DNA of 64,000 nucleotides from Deltaproteobacteria bacterium (GTDB taxonomy: Bacteria > Myxococcota_A > Polyangia > Nannocystales > Nannocystaceae). This document shows, piece by piece, positions 1 through 9,599 of this stretch. A model generated the notes under the pieces. That model was not told where the DNA came from and did not search any database. It worked only from the letters and a program-made list of their open reading frames with translations. Where the stretch lies: the NCBI GenBank assembly GCA_016709225.1, contig JADJEE010000012.1, positions 434,001-498,000 on the forward strand, given 5' to 3'. The position numbers and the translations under genes were made by a program. Position 1 is the first letter of the stretch. The number at the start of each line of letters is the position of its first letter.

Positions 1-159
1 GTGCTCGACCAGCTGTTGGTGAACCAGCTCGGCGTGCGCGAGGGCCTGCAGCGCGCCGCGGCCGGGCTCGGCGAGCCACTCGACGACGACAAGCTCGCCA
101 AGACCGCGACCCTGCTGGCGGAGCTGTCCGACTTCGGGGTCCTGATGGGCGCGCGCTGA
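1..159 (+). CDS. 3' end of a truncated gene, unknown product
   Basis: The reading frame is open from the first base and stops with TGA at 157-159, giving the last 52 residues of a protein whose beginning lies outside the window. The visible tail is hydrophilic and probably helical, rich in Leu, Ala, Asp and Glu, and ends LMGAR. Too little remains to name a family. It is convergent with the pyruvate carboxylase gene, with 24 bases between the two stops. Confidence 0.5.
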   Translation: MLDQLLVNQLGVREGLQRAAAGLGEPLDDDKLAKTATLLAELSDFGVLMGAR

Positions 160-183
160 CGCGGCCCCGGCCGCCTGCCGACC

Positions 184-3100
184 TCAGGCGCTGGCCTGGG
201 CCGTCGCCACGCGGATCTGACACAGCAGCTCACCGGCCGCCATCGCGTCGCCGACCGCGACCGCGATGCGCTCGACGACGCCCGCCACCGGCGACGCGAC
301 CACCGTCTCCATCTTCATGGCGCTCAGCACCACCAACGGTGTGCCGACCTCGACCGCAGCGCCGGGCTTGGTGCGGACCTCGACCACCGCCCCGGGCATC
401 GGCGCGCCGATCGAGCCCGGATCGCCGGCTTGCGCTCGCTCGCGCACGACCACGGTCTTGCCGGCCTTCTCGTCGGCCACGCGGATCGAGCGGGCACGAC
501 CGTTGAGCTCGAAGTAGACCTCGCGGGTGCCGTCCTCGCGGAGCTCGCCGATCGTCATGAGCTTCACGATCAGCGCCTTGCCGCGCTCGATCTCGATGGT
601 GAACTCCTCGCCAGGCTCGAGCGGCCCGAGGAACTGCCGCGTGGGCAGTACCGACACGTCGCTGTGGACGTCGCGGAAGGCCATGAACTCGTCGAAGACC
701 TTGGGATACATCGCCGACGACAACAGATCGACCTCACGGACGTGGGGGCCGTGCCGGTCGCGGAGCTCGCGGCGCAGCGCCTCGAAGTCGAGCGGCGGCA
801 TCGATGCGCCGGGCCGACCTTCGATCGGCGGGCGACCGTGGAGGATCTGCGTGCGCAGCGGCTCGGGGAAGCCGCCGTGCGGCACCCCGAGCGCGCCCTG
901 CAGGAACTCGACCACGGAGCTCGGCACGCTCAACGTCTCGGCGCGACCGCGCACGTCGTCCTCGGCGAGGTCGTTCTGGACCATGAACTGCGCGAGATCG
1001 CCGACCACCTTCGACGACGGCGTGACCTTGATGATGTCGCCGAGCAGGTGGTTGGCCGCCGCGTACGCGCGCTTGATCGCCGGCCAGCGATCGGCCAAGC
1101 CCAGCTGCCGCGCCTGGAACTGTAGGTTGGTGTACTGACCGCCCGGCATCTCGTGGAAGTAGACGTCGGCGCTACCGCTCTTGAGCCCGCTCTCGAACGG
1201 CGCGTACAGCTGCCGCGCCTGCTCCCAGTAGTTGGCGAGGCCCTGCACGGCCTCGAGCTCGAGCTCGCAGGCCCGCGGTGAGCCCTGCAGTGCGGCGATG
1301 ATGGCTCCCATCGCGGGCTGCGAGGTGAGGCCCGCCATCGGCTCGAGCGCGACATCGACGACGTCGGCCCCGGCATCGGCGGCCGCGAGCATCGACGCCA
1401 CGCCGCTGGCCGCAGTGTCGTGGGTGTGCACGTGAACCGGCACGTCGGGATAGGCCTTGCGCAGCGCCGCGACCAGCATCGACGCCGCACGGGGCCTGAG
1501 CAGCCCGGCCATGTCCTTGATCGCGAGCACGTGGGTGCCGCGCTCGATCAGCTGACCCGCGAGATCGACGTAGTACTGCAGGCTGTACTTGGTGCGCCGG
1601 GGGTCGGAGACGTCGCCCGTGTAGCACAGCGCGGCCTCGACCACGCCACCGGCGGCCCCGACCGCATCGATGCCGAGCGCGAGGTTGTCGACGTAGTTGA
1701 GGCAGTCGAACACCCGGAACACGTCCACGCCGCGCTCGCGGGCGACCTTCACGAAGCGATGCACGACGTTGTCGGGGTAGTTGGTGTAGCCGACTGCGTT
1801 CGCACCGCGCAGCAGCATCTGGAACGGGATGTTGGGCACCAGCTCGCGCAGCCGCTCGAGCCGCTCCCACGGGCACTCGCGAAGGAATCGCAGCGCGACG
1901 TCGAAGGTCGCCCCGCCCCACATCTCGAGGCTGTAGCAGGTCGACAGCGCCCGCGCGGTGGCAGGCGCGATCGCCAGCAAGTCGATGGTGCGCACGCGCG
2001 TGGCCAGCAACGACTGGTGGGCGTCGCGCCAGGTGGTGTCCATCAACAACAGCCGCTCGTGCGCGCGCACGGCCTTGGCGAAGGCCGCGGGCCCCTGCGC
2101 GAGCAGGAGCTGTCGCCAACCATCGGGCGGGGGCTCGTTGGGAACCACCGGCGCGAGCGGCTCGAGCTTGGCCGGCGGGGCGCTCGAGAGCACCGGCGTC
2201 GACGCACCATTGACCGCGAGGTTGCCGAGGTAACGCAGCAGCCGCTGCGCGCGGTTGAGCCGCCGTGGGAAGCGAAACAGCCGCGGCGTCTCAGCGAGGG
2301 AACAGGTGTCGACGTTGCCCGCGAGGAAGCGCGGGTGCGTGAGCACGTTCTGCAGGAACGGGATGTTGGTCTGCACGCCGCGCACGCGGAACTCGGCCAG
2401 CGCGCGATGGAGCTTCTGCGCCGCCGACGGAAAGTCGAGCGCGCGGCCGATGACCTTCGCGAGCATCGAGTCGTAGTGCGGCGAGATCTCGGCGCCGGTG
2501 TAGCCCGAGCCGGCGTCGATGCGGATGCCGAAGCCCTCGCCGGGCCGGAACACCTCGATGCGACCGCTGTCGGGCTGGAAGTTGCGCAGCGGATCCTCGG
2601 TGGTGAGCCGGCACTGGATCGCGAAGCCGCGCAGCTCGATGCGCTCCTGCACCAGCCCGAGCTCGGGCAACGAGGCCCCGCCGGCGACGAGGATCTGCGA
2701 TTGCACGAGATCGATGCCGGTGACCTCCTCGGTCACGGTGTGCTCGACCTGGATGCGCGGGTTGGCCTCGATGAAGTAGTGGCGCCCCTGCGGATCGACC
2801 AGGAACTCGAAGGTGCCGGCGTTGCGGTACGACACGCGACTGGCCAGCCGCACCGCGTCGGCGAGCACGCGCGCGCGCAGCTCGGGCTCGAAGTTCACCG
2901 CCGGCGCGATCTCGACGATCTTCTGGTGGCGCCGCTGCACCGAGCAATCGCGCTCGAACAGGTGGATGACGTTGCCGTGATGGTCGCCGAGGATCTGCAC
3001 CTCGATGTGGCGCGGGTGCTCGACGTAGCGCTCGACGAACACCGAACCATCACCGAACGCGGCGGTGGCCTCGGAGGTCGCGCGCGCGAACGCGTCGTCG

Positions 3101-3651
3101 AGCTCGGCGTCGCTGCGCACCACTCGCATGCCGCGGCCGCCACCGCCCTTGGCGGCCTTGAGGATGATGGGCAGGCCGTGCTCGGCCACGAACGCCCGCA
3201 CCTGCCCGACGTCGGCGGTGGGCTCGGGCGTCCCGGGCACCACCGGCACCCCGGCCGCGGTCGCGAGCTTGCGCCCCGCCGTCTTGTCGCCGAGCGCGTC
3301 GAGCACCTCGGCGGTCGGACCGACGAACACGATGCCGGCGCGCTCGCACGCCCGCGCGAAGTCGGCCCGCTCCGACAGGAAGCCGTAGCCGGGATGGATC
3401 GCATCGACCCCGTTGGCCTGCGCGATGGCGACGATGCCGTCGATGTCGAGGTACGCGGCGACCGGCGCACGTCCGCGACCGACGATGTACGACTCGTCGG
3501 CCTTGTAGCGGTGCAGGTGCAGACGATCTTCGTGGCTGAAGACCGCGACGGTGCGAATGCCCAGCTCGGTCGCGGCGCGGAACACTCGAATCGCGATCTC
3601 ACCGCGGTTCGCACACATCAGCTTGCGGATCGAGCGTCGCGCTACGGCCAT
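184..3651 (-). CDS. pyc: Pyruvate carboxylase (biotin-dependent, single chain)
   Basis: Carboxylates pyruvate to oxaloacetate using ATP, bicarbonate and covalently bound biotin, the main anaplerotic entry to the TCA cycle. At 1155 residues it has the usual length of a one-chain enzyme. It opens with a biotin carboxylase domain (KLMCANRGEIAIR near residue 10, glycine-rich ATP loop GGGGRGMR near 170, EANPRIQVEH near 300). A carboxyltransferase TIM-barrel follows (DTTWRDAHQSLLATR near 545; metal-site region with VHVHTHDT). The biotinyl domain at the C-terminus has AMKMET with the acceptor lysine near 1113. The ATG at 3651 is preferred to an in-frame GTG three codons upstream because homologues begin close to the KxxxANRGEIA motif. 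It stands alone with no obvious operon partner. Confidence 0.96.
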   Translation of the reverse strand: MAVARRSIRKLMCANRGEIAIRVFRAATELGIRTVAVFSHEDRLHLHRYKADESYIVGRGRAPVAAYLDIDGIVAIAQANGVDAIHPGYGFLSERADFARACERAGIVFVGPTAEVLDALGDKTAGRKLATAAGVPVVPGTPEPTADVGQVRAFVAEHGLPIILKAAKGGGGRGMRVVRSDAELDDAFARATSEATAAFGDGSVFVERYVEHPRHIEVQILGDHHGNVIHLFERDCSVQRRHQKIVEIAPAVNFEPELRARVLADAVRLASRVSYRNAGTFEFLVDPQGRHYFIEANPRIQVEHTVTEEVTGIDLVQSQILVAGGASLPELGLVQERIELRGFAIQCRLTTEDPLRNFQPDSGRIEVFRPGEGFGIRIDAGSGYTGAEISPHYDSMLAKVIGRALDFPSAAQKLHRALAEFRVRGVQTNIPFLQNVLTHPRFLAGNVDTCSLAETPRLFRFPRRLNRAQRLLRYLGNLAVNGASTPVLSSAPPAKLEPLAPVVPNEPPPDGWRQLLLAQGPAAFAKAVRAHERLLLMDTTWRDAHQSLLATRVRTIDLLAIAPATARALSTCYSLEMWGGATFDVALRFLRECPWERLERLRELVPNIPFQMLLRGANAVGYTNYPDNVVHRFVKVARERGVDVFRVFDCLNYVDNLALGIDAVGAAGGVVEAALCYTGDVSDPRRTKYSLQYYVDLAGQLIERGTHVLAIKDMAGLLRPRAASMLVAALRKAYPDVPVHVHTHDTAASGVASMLAAADAGADVVDVALEPMAGLTSQPAMGAIIAALQGSPRACELELEAVQGLANYWEQARQLYAPFESGLKSGSADVYFHEMPGGQYTNLQFQARQLGLADRWPAIKRAYAAANHLLGDIIKVTPSSKVVGDLAQFMVQNDLAEDDVRGRAETLSVPSSVVEFLQGALGVPHGGFPEPLRTQILHGRPPIEGRPGASMPPLDFEALRRELRDRHGPHVREVDLLSSAMYPKVFDEFMAFRDVHSDVSVLPTRQFLGPLEPGEEFTIEIERGKALIVKLMTIGELREDGTREVYFELNGRARSIRVADEKAGKTVVVRERAQAGDPGSIGAPMPGAVVEVRTKPGAAVEVGTPLVVLSAMKMETVVASPVAGVVERIAVAVGDAMAAGELLCQIRVATAQASA

Positions 3652-3910
3652 GACGCCCACAAGCCTTGCCCACCCGGGGCCGATTGATCAACTGCCGCGA
3701 ACGCGCGGACGGCCGCTCGCCCGCGGGCGCTGGTGCTGGTGTTGCAGCTCCGTCACACGTGCGCGCGCGAGCACGCCCCCCAGGGCGAGCGCATCGGGCT
3801 CGCGGGCACGCGGCCGTCACGGCCCGGAACAGAGAACTCGGGGCACCTCGGTTGACAGTCGCAGGGCCCGGGCGCTTCGATGGACGCGCCTCCCGAGGAG
3901 CTCTCACGCA

Positions 3911-4903
3911 ATGTTCAGAGTCATCCATCACACCTGGAACTTCCGCGGCACCAAGGGTGGCCCGGCGATCCTGCGGCGACCGGTCGAGGGCTTGGCCCTG
4001 CAGCGCGACGAAGCCGCGTTCACCGTGCTGCGCGGGTTCGATCTCGGCTACGACGGCGGCGATCACCACCTCCGGCAGCTCGCCCTGCACTCCCAGGTCT
4101 CGGCCCCCGACGCTGCCGGCCGCGCCGAGCTGCGCATCGAGGCCGGTCTGCGTGACGCCAGCGGCAACTGGGATGACGCCTACTCCGGCAACCTCGAGGT
4201 CGACATCGTGGTCGCGCCGTCGTCGGCCGTGGTGCTGCGCAGCTCGATCGCCGTCGACGCGCCCGCCGGCACCAAGGGCCCGAAGTATGTGCCTGACCAG
4301 GAGAGCAACGCCTGGGACATGGAGAACGGCGCGACCGCGGTGTTCCTCTCGGGCTTCGAGGTCGGCTACACCAGCGGCGATCACCACGTGCAGCGCCTGC
4401 ACGTCGCCGCCCACCACCAGATGCGCACGCGCGGCAACCAGCACCTGCGCCTCGCCTACGCCATGCTCGGGCTGCGCGACGCGTCGGGCAACTGGGACGA
4501 CGGCTACGGCGGCGTGGTCGAGTCGACCCTGGTGCACATGATCGCGCCCGCGACCGTGGTGCAGGTCGGCCCGAACCGCAGCTACGTGATCGACAGCAAG
4601 GAAGATCCGCAGGGCACGCCGCCGACCGCCGTCGGCAGCGGGCCGCAGCGTCCGAGCGCGAGCGTGGGGCTGCCCGCCGCCCGCGCCGGCGAGCCCGTCG
4701 TCGGCCTGCGCGCCTTCGCGGCCGGCTTCGGCAACGGCGATCATCACTTCGGCCAGCTGTACTGCCGATTGACCAGCGCGACCGTCGACGGCGAAGGACG
4801 CCTGACGACACAGTGGGAGCAAGGCCTGCGCGATCGCAGCGGCAACTGGGACGATCCGTACTGGTTCGCCGCCGCGGCCGAGGTGCTCGTCCCGCAGGGT
4901 TGA
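3911..4903 (+). CDS. Unknown protein of three tandem GDHH/GNWDD modules
   Basis: A 330-residue protein with no recognised family name. It is built from three copies of a roughly 100-residue module. Each begins with a GF-x-x-GY/F-x-x-GDHH segment (residues 42-53, 148-159, 269-279) and ends with GLRD-x-SGNWDD-x-Y (80-91, 188-199, 306-317). The invariant His pairs and the NWDD acid cluster would suit metal or carbohydrate binding, but that is inference. No signal peptide or membrane segment is visible, so it is probably cytoplasmic or released by another route. The ATG at 3911 has a purine-rich GAGGAG 13 bases upstream. It is monocistronic, between pyc (divergent) and a convergent lipoprotein gene. 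Confidence 0.8.
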   Translation: MFRVIHHTWNFRGTKGGPAILRRPVEGLALQRDEAAFTVLRGFDLGYDGGDHHLRQLALHSQVSAPDAAGRAELRIEAGLRDASGNWDDAYSGNLEVDIVVAPSSAVVLRSSIAVDAPAGTKGPKYVPDQESNAWDMENGATAVFLSGFEVGYTSGDHHVQRLHVAAHHQMRTRGNQHLRLAYAMLGLRDASGNWDDGYGGVVESTLVHMIAPATVVQVGPNRSYVIDSKEDPQGTPPTAVGSGPQRPSASVGLPAARAGEPVVGLRAFAAGFGNGDHHFGQLYCRLTSATVDGEGRLTTQWEQGLRDRSGNWDDPYWFAAAAEVLVPQG

Positions 4904-4932
4904 TCGCGACTGCGACCGCCGCCGCGAAGACC

Positions 4933-5766
4933 TCAGGTCGGCGACGAGTGTTCAACCCGGGCGGCGAGCCCCACGGCGGCGCGCTCGAACACCTCGAGCG
5001 CGCCATCGCGGTTGCGTGCACCCGCGGGCGCGCGGAAGCTGCCCGCACGCCAGTGCACCCGACGCGCGAGCGTTCGTTCGCGAAGGCAGAGGTCGAGCAC
5101 GTTGTCGTCGACGGTGTCGCTGCCGTTGACCGCGACGTCGCCGAAGCCCGCGGGGTGCACCCGCTGGCCATCGGCGAGCTCGACCTCGACCGCCTCGAGA
5201 TCGCCGTCGTCGACGTCGAGCAGCGTGTCGGTCCAGTAGCTGCGCAGCGACTGCTGTGCCTCGGGACAGTCGTGGCCGCCGGGCATGACCAGCAGTGGTC
5301 GTGGGCCCTCGGTGATGACGTCGACGTGCCCCGACGAACCCAACAGCGGGCCGCCCTGCTCGTCCCACAGCCGCTCGATCACGACCACGTCGGTGGGTGG
5401 GCGCTCGAACGGATCGCCGAACTCGCCCCACAGGGTGACGGTGCGGTTCTCGTCGCTCTCGCTCGCGGGCGCGAGCACGGCCTGCTGCGCGCGCACCCGC
5501 GAGCCGTCGGACATCACGACCATGAACGCGCGCCCGACCAGGCTCGCCGCGTCGAGCTCGCGATCGAACACCACCACGACGGCATCGGCCGGCGATGACG
5601 CGCCGACGTCGTCGTGGGCGAAGCGGGCGGCGACGATGCGCGATGGCGGCAGCGCGTCCTGGCTCGGGGTCGGTGCGACGTAGTCGATGCGCGGCTGCTC
5701 GCGATAGCAAGCCACCACCAGCGGCATCAGCCACGGCAGAGCCCACGTCGACGACCTTCGGTGCAC
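4933..5766 (-). CDS. Putative lipoprotein, unknown function
   Basis: A 277-residue protein with a short hydrophobic leader ending in a lipobox (PLVVAC), so it is predicted to be lipid-anchored. The mature part has an Ig-like or bacterial Ig-fold flavour: a DAVVVVFDRELDAAS segment recalls the entry strands of Big_5-type domains, in which a functional value is compared with extremes. Seven cysteines or fewer are present and no catalytic motif was recognised. The GTG at 5766 was chosen because it begins the leader directly. The gene diverges from miaE with about 60 bases between the starts, so their promoters must overlap. Confidence 0.7.
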   Translation of the reverse strand: MHRRSSTWALPWLMPLVVACYREQPRIDYVAPTPSQDALPPSRIVAARFAHDDVGASSPADAVVVVFDRELDAASLVGRAFMVVMSDGSRVRAQQAVLAPASESDENRTVTLWGEFGDPFERPPTDVVVIERLWDEQGGPLLGSSGHVDVITEGPRPLLVMPGGHDCPEAQQSLRSYWTDTLLDVDDGDLEAVEVELADGQRVHPAGFGDVAVNGSDTVDDNVLDLCLRERTLARRVHWRAGSFRAPAGARNRDGALEVFERAAVGLAARVEHSSPT

Positions 5767-5825
5767 GTCCGCAGCATACGACAAGGCCCGGCGATCGAGC
5801 AGCTCTGGTAAGCTGCGCCGCCGCC

Positions 5826-6443
5826 ATGCTGCACCTGCGACGTCGCACCGAGCCTGCATGGGGCGACGCCGCCATCGCGCAGCTCGACGAGATCCTGCTG
5901 GACCACGCGCACTGCGAGAAGAAGGCCGCCGCCACTGCGATCGGCCTGGTGTTCCGCTACCCGGAGCACGCCGCACTCGCGGTGCCGCTGGCGCGACTCG
6001 CCCGCGAGGAGCTCGAGCACTTCGAGCGGGTCGTGGAGCTCGTCGAGGCCCGCGGTGGCCGCTTCGGTCGCGCGGCGCCGGCCCCCTACGCGCCGCAGCT
6101 GCTCGCCGCGGTACGGACCCGCGAGCCCGAGCGCGCGCTCGACACCCTGCTGTGCTGTGCGCTGATCGAGGCCCGCAGCTGCGATCGCATGCAGGTGCTG
6201 CACGCCGCGCTCGAGCGTGCACGCACGCGCGGCGACGCGCGGATCGACATGGCCGTGGTCGATCTCTACGGCGACCTACTGGCGTGCGAGGCCCGACACC
6301 ATGGCGCCTACGTGGAGCTGGCACGCACGATCGTCGACGACCGTGCGATGGTCGACGCCCGCCTGCTCGAGCTGGCCGATCACGAGGCCGAGGTCATCGC
6401 CGCGGCGCCGGTGCTGCCACGGCTGCACGCCGCGATGGCCTGA
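5826..6443 (+). CDS. miaE: tRNA-(ms2io6A)-hydroxylase MiaE
   Basis: Predicted di-iron monooxygenase that hydroxylates the isopentenyl side chain of 2-methylthio-N6-isopentenyladenosine at position 37 of tRNAs reading U-starting codons. The 205 residues match the usual family length. Iron-ligand signatures are visible: HCEKKAAATA near residue 30, REELEHFERV near 60 and CEARHHGAY near 155, in the expected E...ExxH...ExxH order. The ATG at 5826 directly precedes LHLRRRT. The gene ends one base before the stop of a convergent GST-like gene. Confidence 0.88.
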   Translation: MLHLRRRTEPAWGDAAIAQLDEILLDHAHCEKKAAATAIGLVFRYPEHAALAVPLARLAREELEHFERVVELVEARGGRFGRAAPAPYAPQLLAAVRTREPERALDTLLCCALIEARSCDRMQVLHAALERARTRGDARIDMAVVDLYGDLLACEARHHGAYVELARTIVDDRAMVDARLLELADHEAEVIAAAPVLPRLHAAMA

Positions 6444-7217
6444 TCACCGCGGGGGCGAGCGGTCGGGACGCTCGCGGAAGCGGGCGTAGAGCGCGTCGCG
6501 CCACTGCAACAGATCGTCGAAGCGCCGCGAGAGTTCGTCGTCCACGAAGGTCTCGCGGGTCGCGGGCGTCATCCGCAGGTGGGTCGTGGGCGGCCGCACG
6601 AACGCGAGGACCTGCGCCCTCGCGATGTCGGCGTAGCCGAAGCGAGGCAAGAGGTGCGCGACGCCGTCGGTGCGGTGGCCAGCGGCCAGATCGGCGCGCA
6701 GCTGCTCGAGCTCGCGCTCGAGCGTGTGACGCGGTGAGCCCTCGACCTGCGCGGCGTACTTCGCCAGCGTGCGACGGATGCCGGCCGTGGCGAGCCGTTG
6801 CGCGAGGCCCGGGACCCGTCGCGCGAGGATCGGCGGGGTCATGTCGCGCAGGCCCTGGGGATGCTCGAGCAGGCGCGTCAGCGAGAGCGTGCGGCCGGCC
6901 GCGAGCCCGCGCTCCGACGCGAGGTTCGCGGCCGTGACCGTCGCGAGGGTCTCGTCGTCGATGCAGCGGTGATCACCGCCGTCCTGCGCGGCGGCCCAGC
7001 GCGCGATGTCGAAGGAATCCGCCAGCACGCCACCGTCGTGCTGCAGCACCGGTACGCTCACGACACCGGTGGGTCGGCGCAGCCGCCAGCGCAGTGCGAG
7101 CTCGTCGACGATCGGCTGGTAGCGCATGCGCCGGTACGCGACCCCACTCCACTCGAGCGCCCACTTCGCCTTCTCGGACCACGGCGAGTACGGCAAGCTC
7201 CACAGCTTCGGTGTCAT
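6444..7217 (-). CDS. Glutathione S-transferase-like protein
   Basis: A 257-residue protein opening with a thioredoxin-fold N-domain typical of GSTs. The segment KLWSLPYSPWSEKAKWALEW has the SPxSxK(A/V)xWAL pattern where the catalytic Ser/Cys and glutathione contacts lie. A cis-proline region (VSVPVLQHDGGVLADSFDI, near residues 54-72) follows. The helical C-domain is divergent, so the substrate cannot be predicted; a cellular detoxification or reductase role is inferred. The ATG at 7217 gives the N-terminus expected for the fold. It is convergent with miaE. Confidence 0.72.
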   Translation of the reverse strand: MTPKLWSLPYSPWSEKAKWALEWSGVAYRRMRYQPIVDELALRWRLRRPTGVVSVPVLQHDGGVLADSFDIARWAAAQDGGDHRCIDDETLATVTAANLASERGLAAGRTLSLTRLLEHPQGLRDMTPPILARRVPGLAQRLATAGIRRTLAKYAAQVEGSPRHTLERELEQLRADLAAGHRTDGVAHLLPRFGYADIARAQVLAFVRPPTTHLRMTPATRETFVDDELSRRFDDLLQWRDALYARFRERPDRSPPR

Positions 7218-7301
7218 CGCGATCGGGCGTAGCACGCCGTGCGCCTGCAAGGCTCGGACCCCGCGACTGCAGACATGCACGCGGGCCGACCCCGGCGGTT
7301 T

Positions 7302-7904
7302 CTAGGCGCGCAGCAGCAGCACCGCGTAGCTGCCCAGGTTCGCCGGCTCGTAGCGCAGGCCGACCGCCGCGCCGGGCTCGAGCCGCGCCCAGTGATCGGC
7401 CGGACAGGTCTCGACGAACCGATGCACGCGCGTGCGCGAGGGATCGCGCTGGCGGTACGCGAACTCGTCGGCCGGCTGCTGCAGCGGTAGATCGGCCTCG
7501 ACGAGCACCTCCATGATGTCGTGGGCGAACAACCGCCGCCGACGCTCGACGACGCGGGCCTCGACGAGTGCGCCGCGGGCGAGCGCGCGCCGGCGGCGAC
7601 GCAGCGCGAACGCCAGCATGGCCGCGTTGCGCACCCCCACCACCGTCACGAACAGCGGCGGGATGCTCATCAGCACCACCACCAGCACGCCGGCGCGGTT
7701 GTCGAACCAACCGTTGGCCTCGATCGGATAGGCGAACGCAGCCACCAGCAGCAGGCCCAGCGCGCCGAGCAGCGCCCAGAACCGCACCGAAAGCGCGTCG
7801 TGCGAGAGCTCGTCGGTGGCGCGCTGGATGCCTCGCATCGTCGCCAGCATGGCCGCCACACCGCCGACGACGAGCACGAAGATGACGACCGGCCATCCCA
7901 TCAT
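7302..7904 (-). CDS. Integral membrane protein, unknown function
   Basis: A 200-residue protein with three predicted membrane segments (about residues 5-22, 43-61 and 72-92), followed by a basic stretch (ALRRRRRALARG) and a soluble C-terminal domain of about 100 residues. The C-terminal part has a hydrophilic beta-rich look and ends in a hydrophobic AVLLLRA. Two adjacent ATG codons (7904, 7901) could serve as the start. It diverges from the VOC-family gene at 8014. No family was recognised. Confidence 0.7.
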   Translation of the reverse strand: MMGWPVVIFVLVVGGVAAMLATMRGIQRATDELSHDALSVRFWALLGALGLLLVAAFAYPIEANGWFDNRAGVLVVVLMSIPPLFVTVVGVRNAAMLAFALRRRRRALARGALVEARVVERRRRLFAHDIMEVLVEADLPLQQPADEFAYRQRDPSRTRVHRFVETCPADHWARLEPGAAVGLRYEPANLGSYAVLLLRA

Positions 7905-8013
7905 CCAAGAGTGTGCCCCACGGCATCGAGCCTCGCCAGTCGGCGCGGGTGCGATCTTCGGGCGCGCATGGTTGCCGGCTCGGGGGCTTCGCGGGCACGC
8001 TAGCCGCGGCACG

Positions 8014-8559
8014 ATGAGCACCCACGAACCCCCGCGCAGCGGCGACGCCACCGAAACCTCGAACCCGGCCGCACCGACCGCCACCTCCGCGAGCGCGGGG
8101 ACGTCGGCGCCCGCACGGCCCTTTCGCGTGCTGGGACTGCAGCAGGTCGCGATCGGCTCGACCGACAAGCAGGCGCTGCGCTCGCTGTGGATCGACCTGC
8201 TCGGTGTGCCGGCCCACGGTCACTTCCGCAGCGAGCGCGAGAACGTCGACGAGGACATCCTCTCGCTCGGCGGTGTCGAGCTCGATCTGATGACACCGAT
8301 CGACGCGAGCGCAGCGCCCAAGGTGCACGAGCCCGCGCTCAACCACATCGGGCTGTGGGTCGACGATCTCCGGGCCGCGGTCGCGTGGCTCGGCGAGCGC
8401 GGCGTGCGCTTCACCCCGGGGGGCATCCGCCGCGGCGCGGCCGGGCACGAGGTCTGCTTCATCCATCCCAAGGGCAACCCAGACGCGCCGCAGGGCGGCT
8501 GCGGCGTGCTCATCGAGCTGGTCCAGGCGCCTGCAGAGATGGCGGGCGCGGCGGTTTGA
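8014..8559 (+). CDS. VOC/glyoxalase superfamily protein (methylmalonyl-CoA epimerase-like)
   Basis: A 181-residue protein. The first 35 residues are a low-complexity Ala/Thr/Ser/Pro tail, followed by one complete vicinal-oxygen-chelate unit made of two paired beta-alpha-beta-beta-beta modules. The first module begins LGLQQVAIGSTD and the second ALNHIGLWVDDLRAAVAWL, with the metal ligands expected at the His in NHIG and the Glu in LIELVQ near the end. This pattern resembles methylmalonyl-CoA epimerases, but the first-module ligand position holds Q where His is usual (QQVAIG), so substrate and metal use are uncertain. It lies just upstream of the tandem proline iminopeptidase genes on the same strand. 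Confidence 0.72.
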   Translation: MSTHEPPRSGDATETSNPAAPTATSASAGTSAPARPFRVLGLQQVAIGSTDKQALRSLWIDLLGVPAHGHFRSERENVDEDILSLGGVELDLMTPIDASAAPKVHEPALNHIGLWVDDLRAAVAWLGERGVRFTPGGIRRGAAGHEVCFIHPKGNPDAPQGGCGVLIELVQAPAEMAGAAV

Positions 8560-8596
8560 TCGAGGCGGAGGGCTTTGCCAAGCTCGCAGGCGCCGC

Positions 8597-9562
8597 ATGT
8601 CTGCCCGTCGCAGCTTCTATCCCGAGATCGAGCCTTTCGACGCCGGCATGCTGTCGGTCTCGGACGGCCACACCATCTACTACGAGCAGTCGGGCAATCC
8701 GACCGGCAAGCCGGTCGTGTTCGTGCACGGTGGCCCCGGCGGTGGCACCGACCCGAAGCAGCGTCGCTTCTTCGACCCGCGGGTGTATCGCATCGTGTTG
8801 TTCGATCAGCGCGGGTGCGGCAAGAGTCGCCCGCACGCCTCGCTCGAGGCCAACACCACCTGGCACCTGGTCGCCGACATGGAGGCGCTGCGCGGGCACC
8901 TCGGCATCGCCCGCTGGCAGGTCTTCGGCGGTTCGTGGGGCAGCACGCTCGCGCTGGCCTACGCACAGAAGCATCCCGAGCGCACCAGTGAGCTGGTGCT
9001 GCGCGGCATCTTCATGCTCCGTCGCAAGGAGCTCGAGTGGTTCTACCAAGAGGGCGCCAGCGCGATCTTCCCCGACGCGTGGGAGAAGTACCTCGCGGCG
9101 ATCCCCAGTGACGAGCGCGGCGATCTGATCGCGGCCTACCACAAGCGCCTCACCGCCGCCGACCCCGGCGTGCGGCTGGCGGCCGCGCGCGCGTGGAGCG
9201 TGTGGGAGGCCAGCACCAGCTTCCTCTACCCGAGCGAGGACTTCATCACCCACGCCGGCGAAGACGCGTTCGCGACCGCGTTCGCACGCATCGAGTGCCA
9301 CTACTTCGTGAACGGCGGCTTCTTCGAGGTCGAAGACCAGCTGCTGCGCGACGTCGAGCGCATCCGCTCGATCCCGTCGGTCATCGTGCAGGGGCGCTAC
9401 GACGTCGTGTGCCCGATGATGTCCGCGTGGGACCTGCACCGTGCGTGGCCCGAGGCGCGCTTCGACATCGTGCCTGACGCCGGCCACTCGGCGTACGAGC
9501 CCGGTATCGTCCACGCGCTGGTCGAGGCCACCGATCGCTTCCGCGATCGCATCGGCGATTGA
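8597..9562 (+). CDS. pip: Proline iminopeptidase (first of a tandem pair)
   Basis: Alpha/beta-hydrolase of peptidase family S33 that releases N-terminal proline from peptides, probably in the cytoplasm. The 321 residues are the normal length. It carries the oxyanion-hole motif HGGPGGG, the FDQRGCGKS motif, the nucleophile elbow GGSWGS (Ser near 114), the acid in GRYDVVCP and the catalytic His in DAGHSAYEP. The region beginning YPEIEP is typical of the family N-terminus. A paralogue follows 37 bases downstream in the same direction, suggesting a tandem duplication and cotranscription. Confidence 0.92.
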   Translation: MSARRSFYPEIEPFDAGMLSVSDGHTIYYEQSGNPTGKPVVFVHGGPGGGTDPKQRRFFDPRVYRIVLFDQRGCGKSRPHASLEANTTWHLVADMEALRGHLGIARWQVFGGSWGSTLALAYAQKHPERTSELVLRGIFMLRRKELEWFYQEGASAIFPDAWEKYLAAIPSDERGDLIAAYHKRLTAADPGVRLAAARAWSVWEASTSFLYPSEDFITHAGEDAFATAFARIECHYFVNGGFFEVEDQLLRDVERIRSIPSVIVQGRYDVVCPMMSAWDLHRAWPEARFDIVPDAGHSAYEPGIVHALVEATDRFRDRIGD

Positions 9563-9599
9563 CGGCCGCAGCCGCCGCGGGCGAAGCTCTCGCGCGCTC

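Noticed and set aside
1420..3687. 755-residue open frame on the plus strand
   Set aside because: It is antisense to the strongly conserved pyruvate carboxylase and shows the repetitive Arg/His/Ala composition of a high-GC shadow frame.
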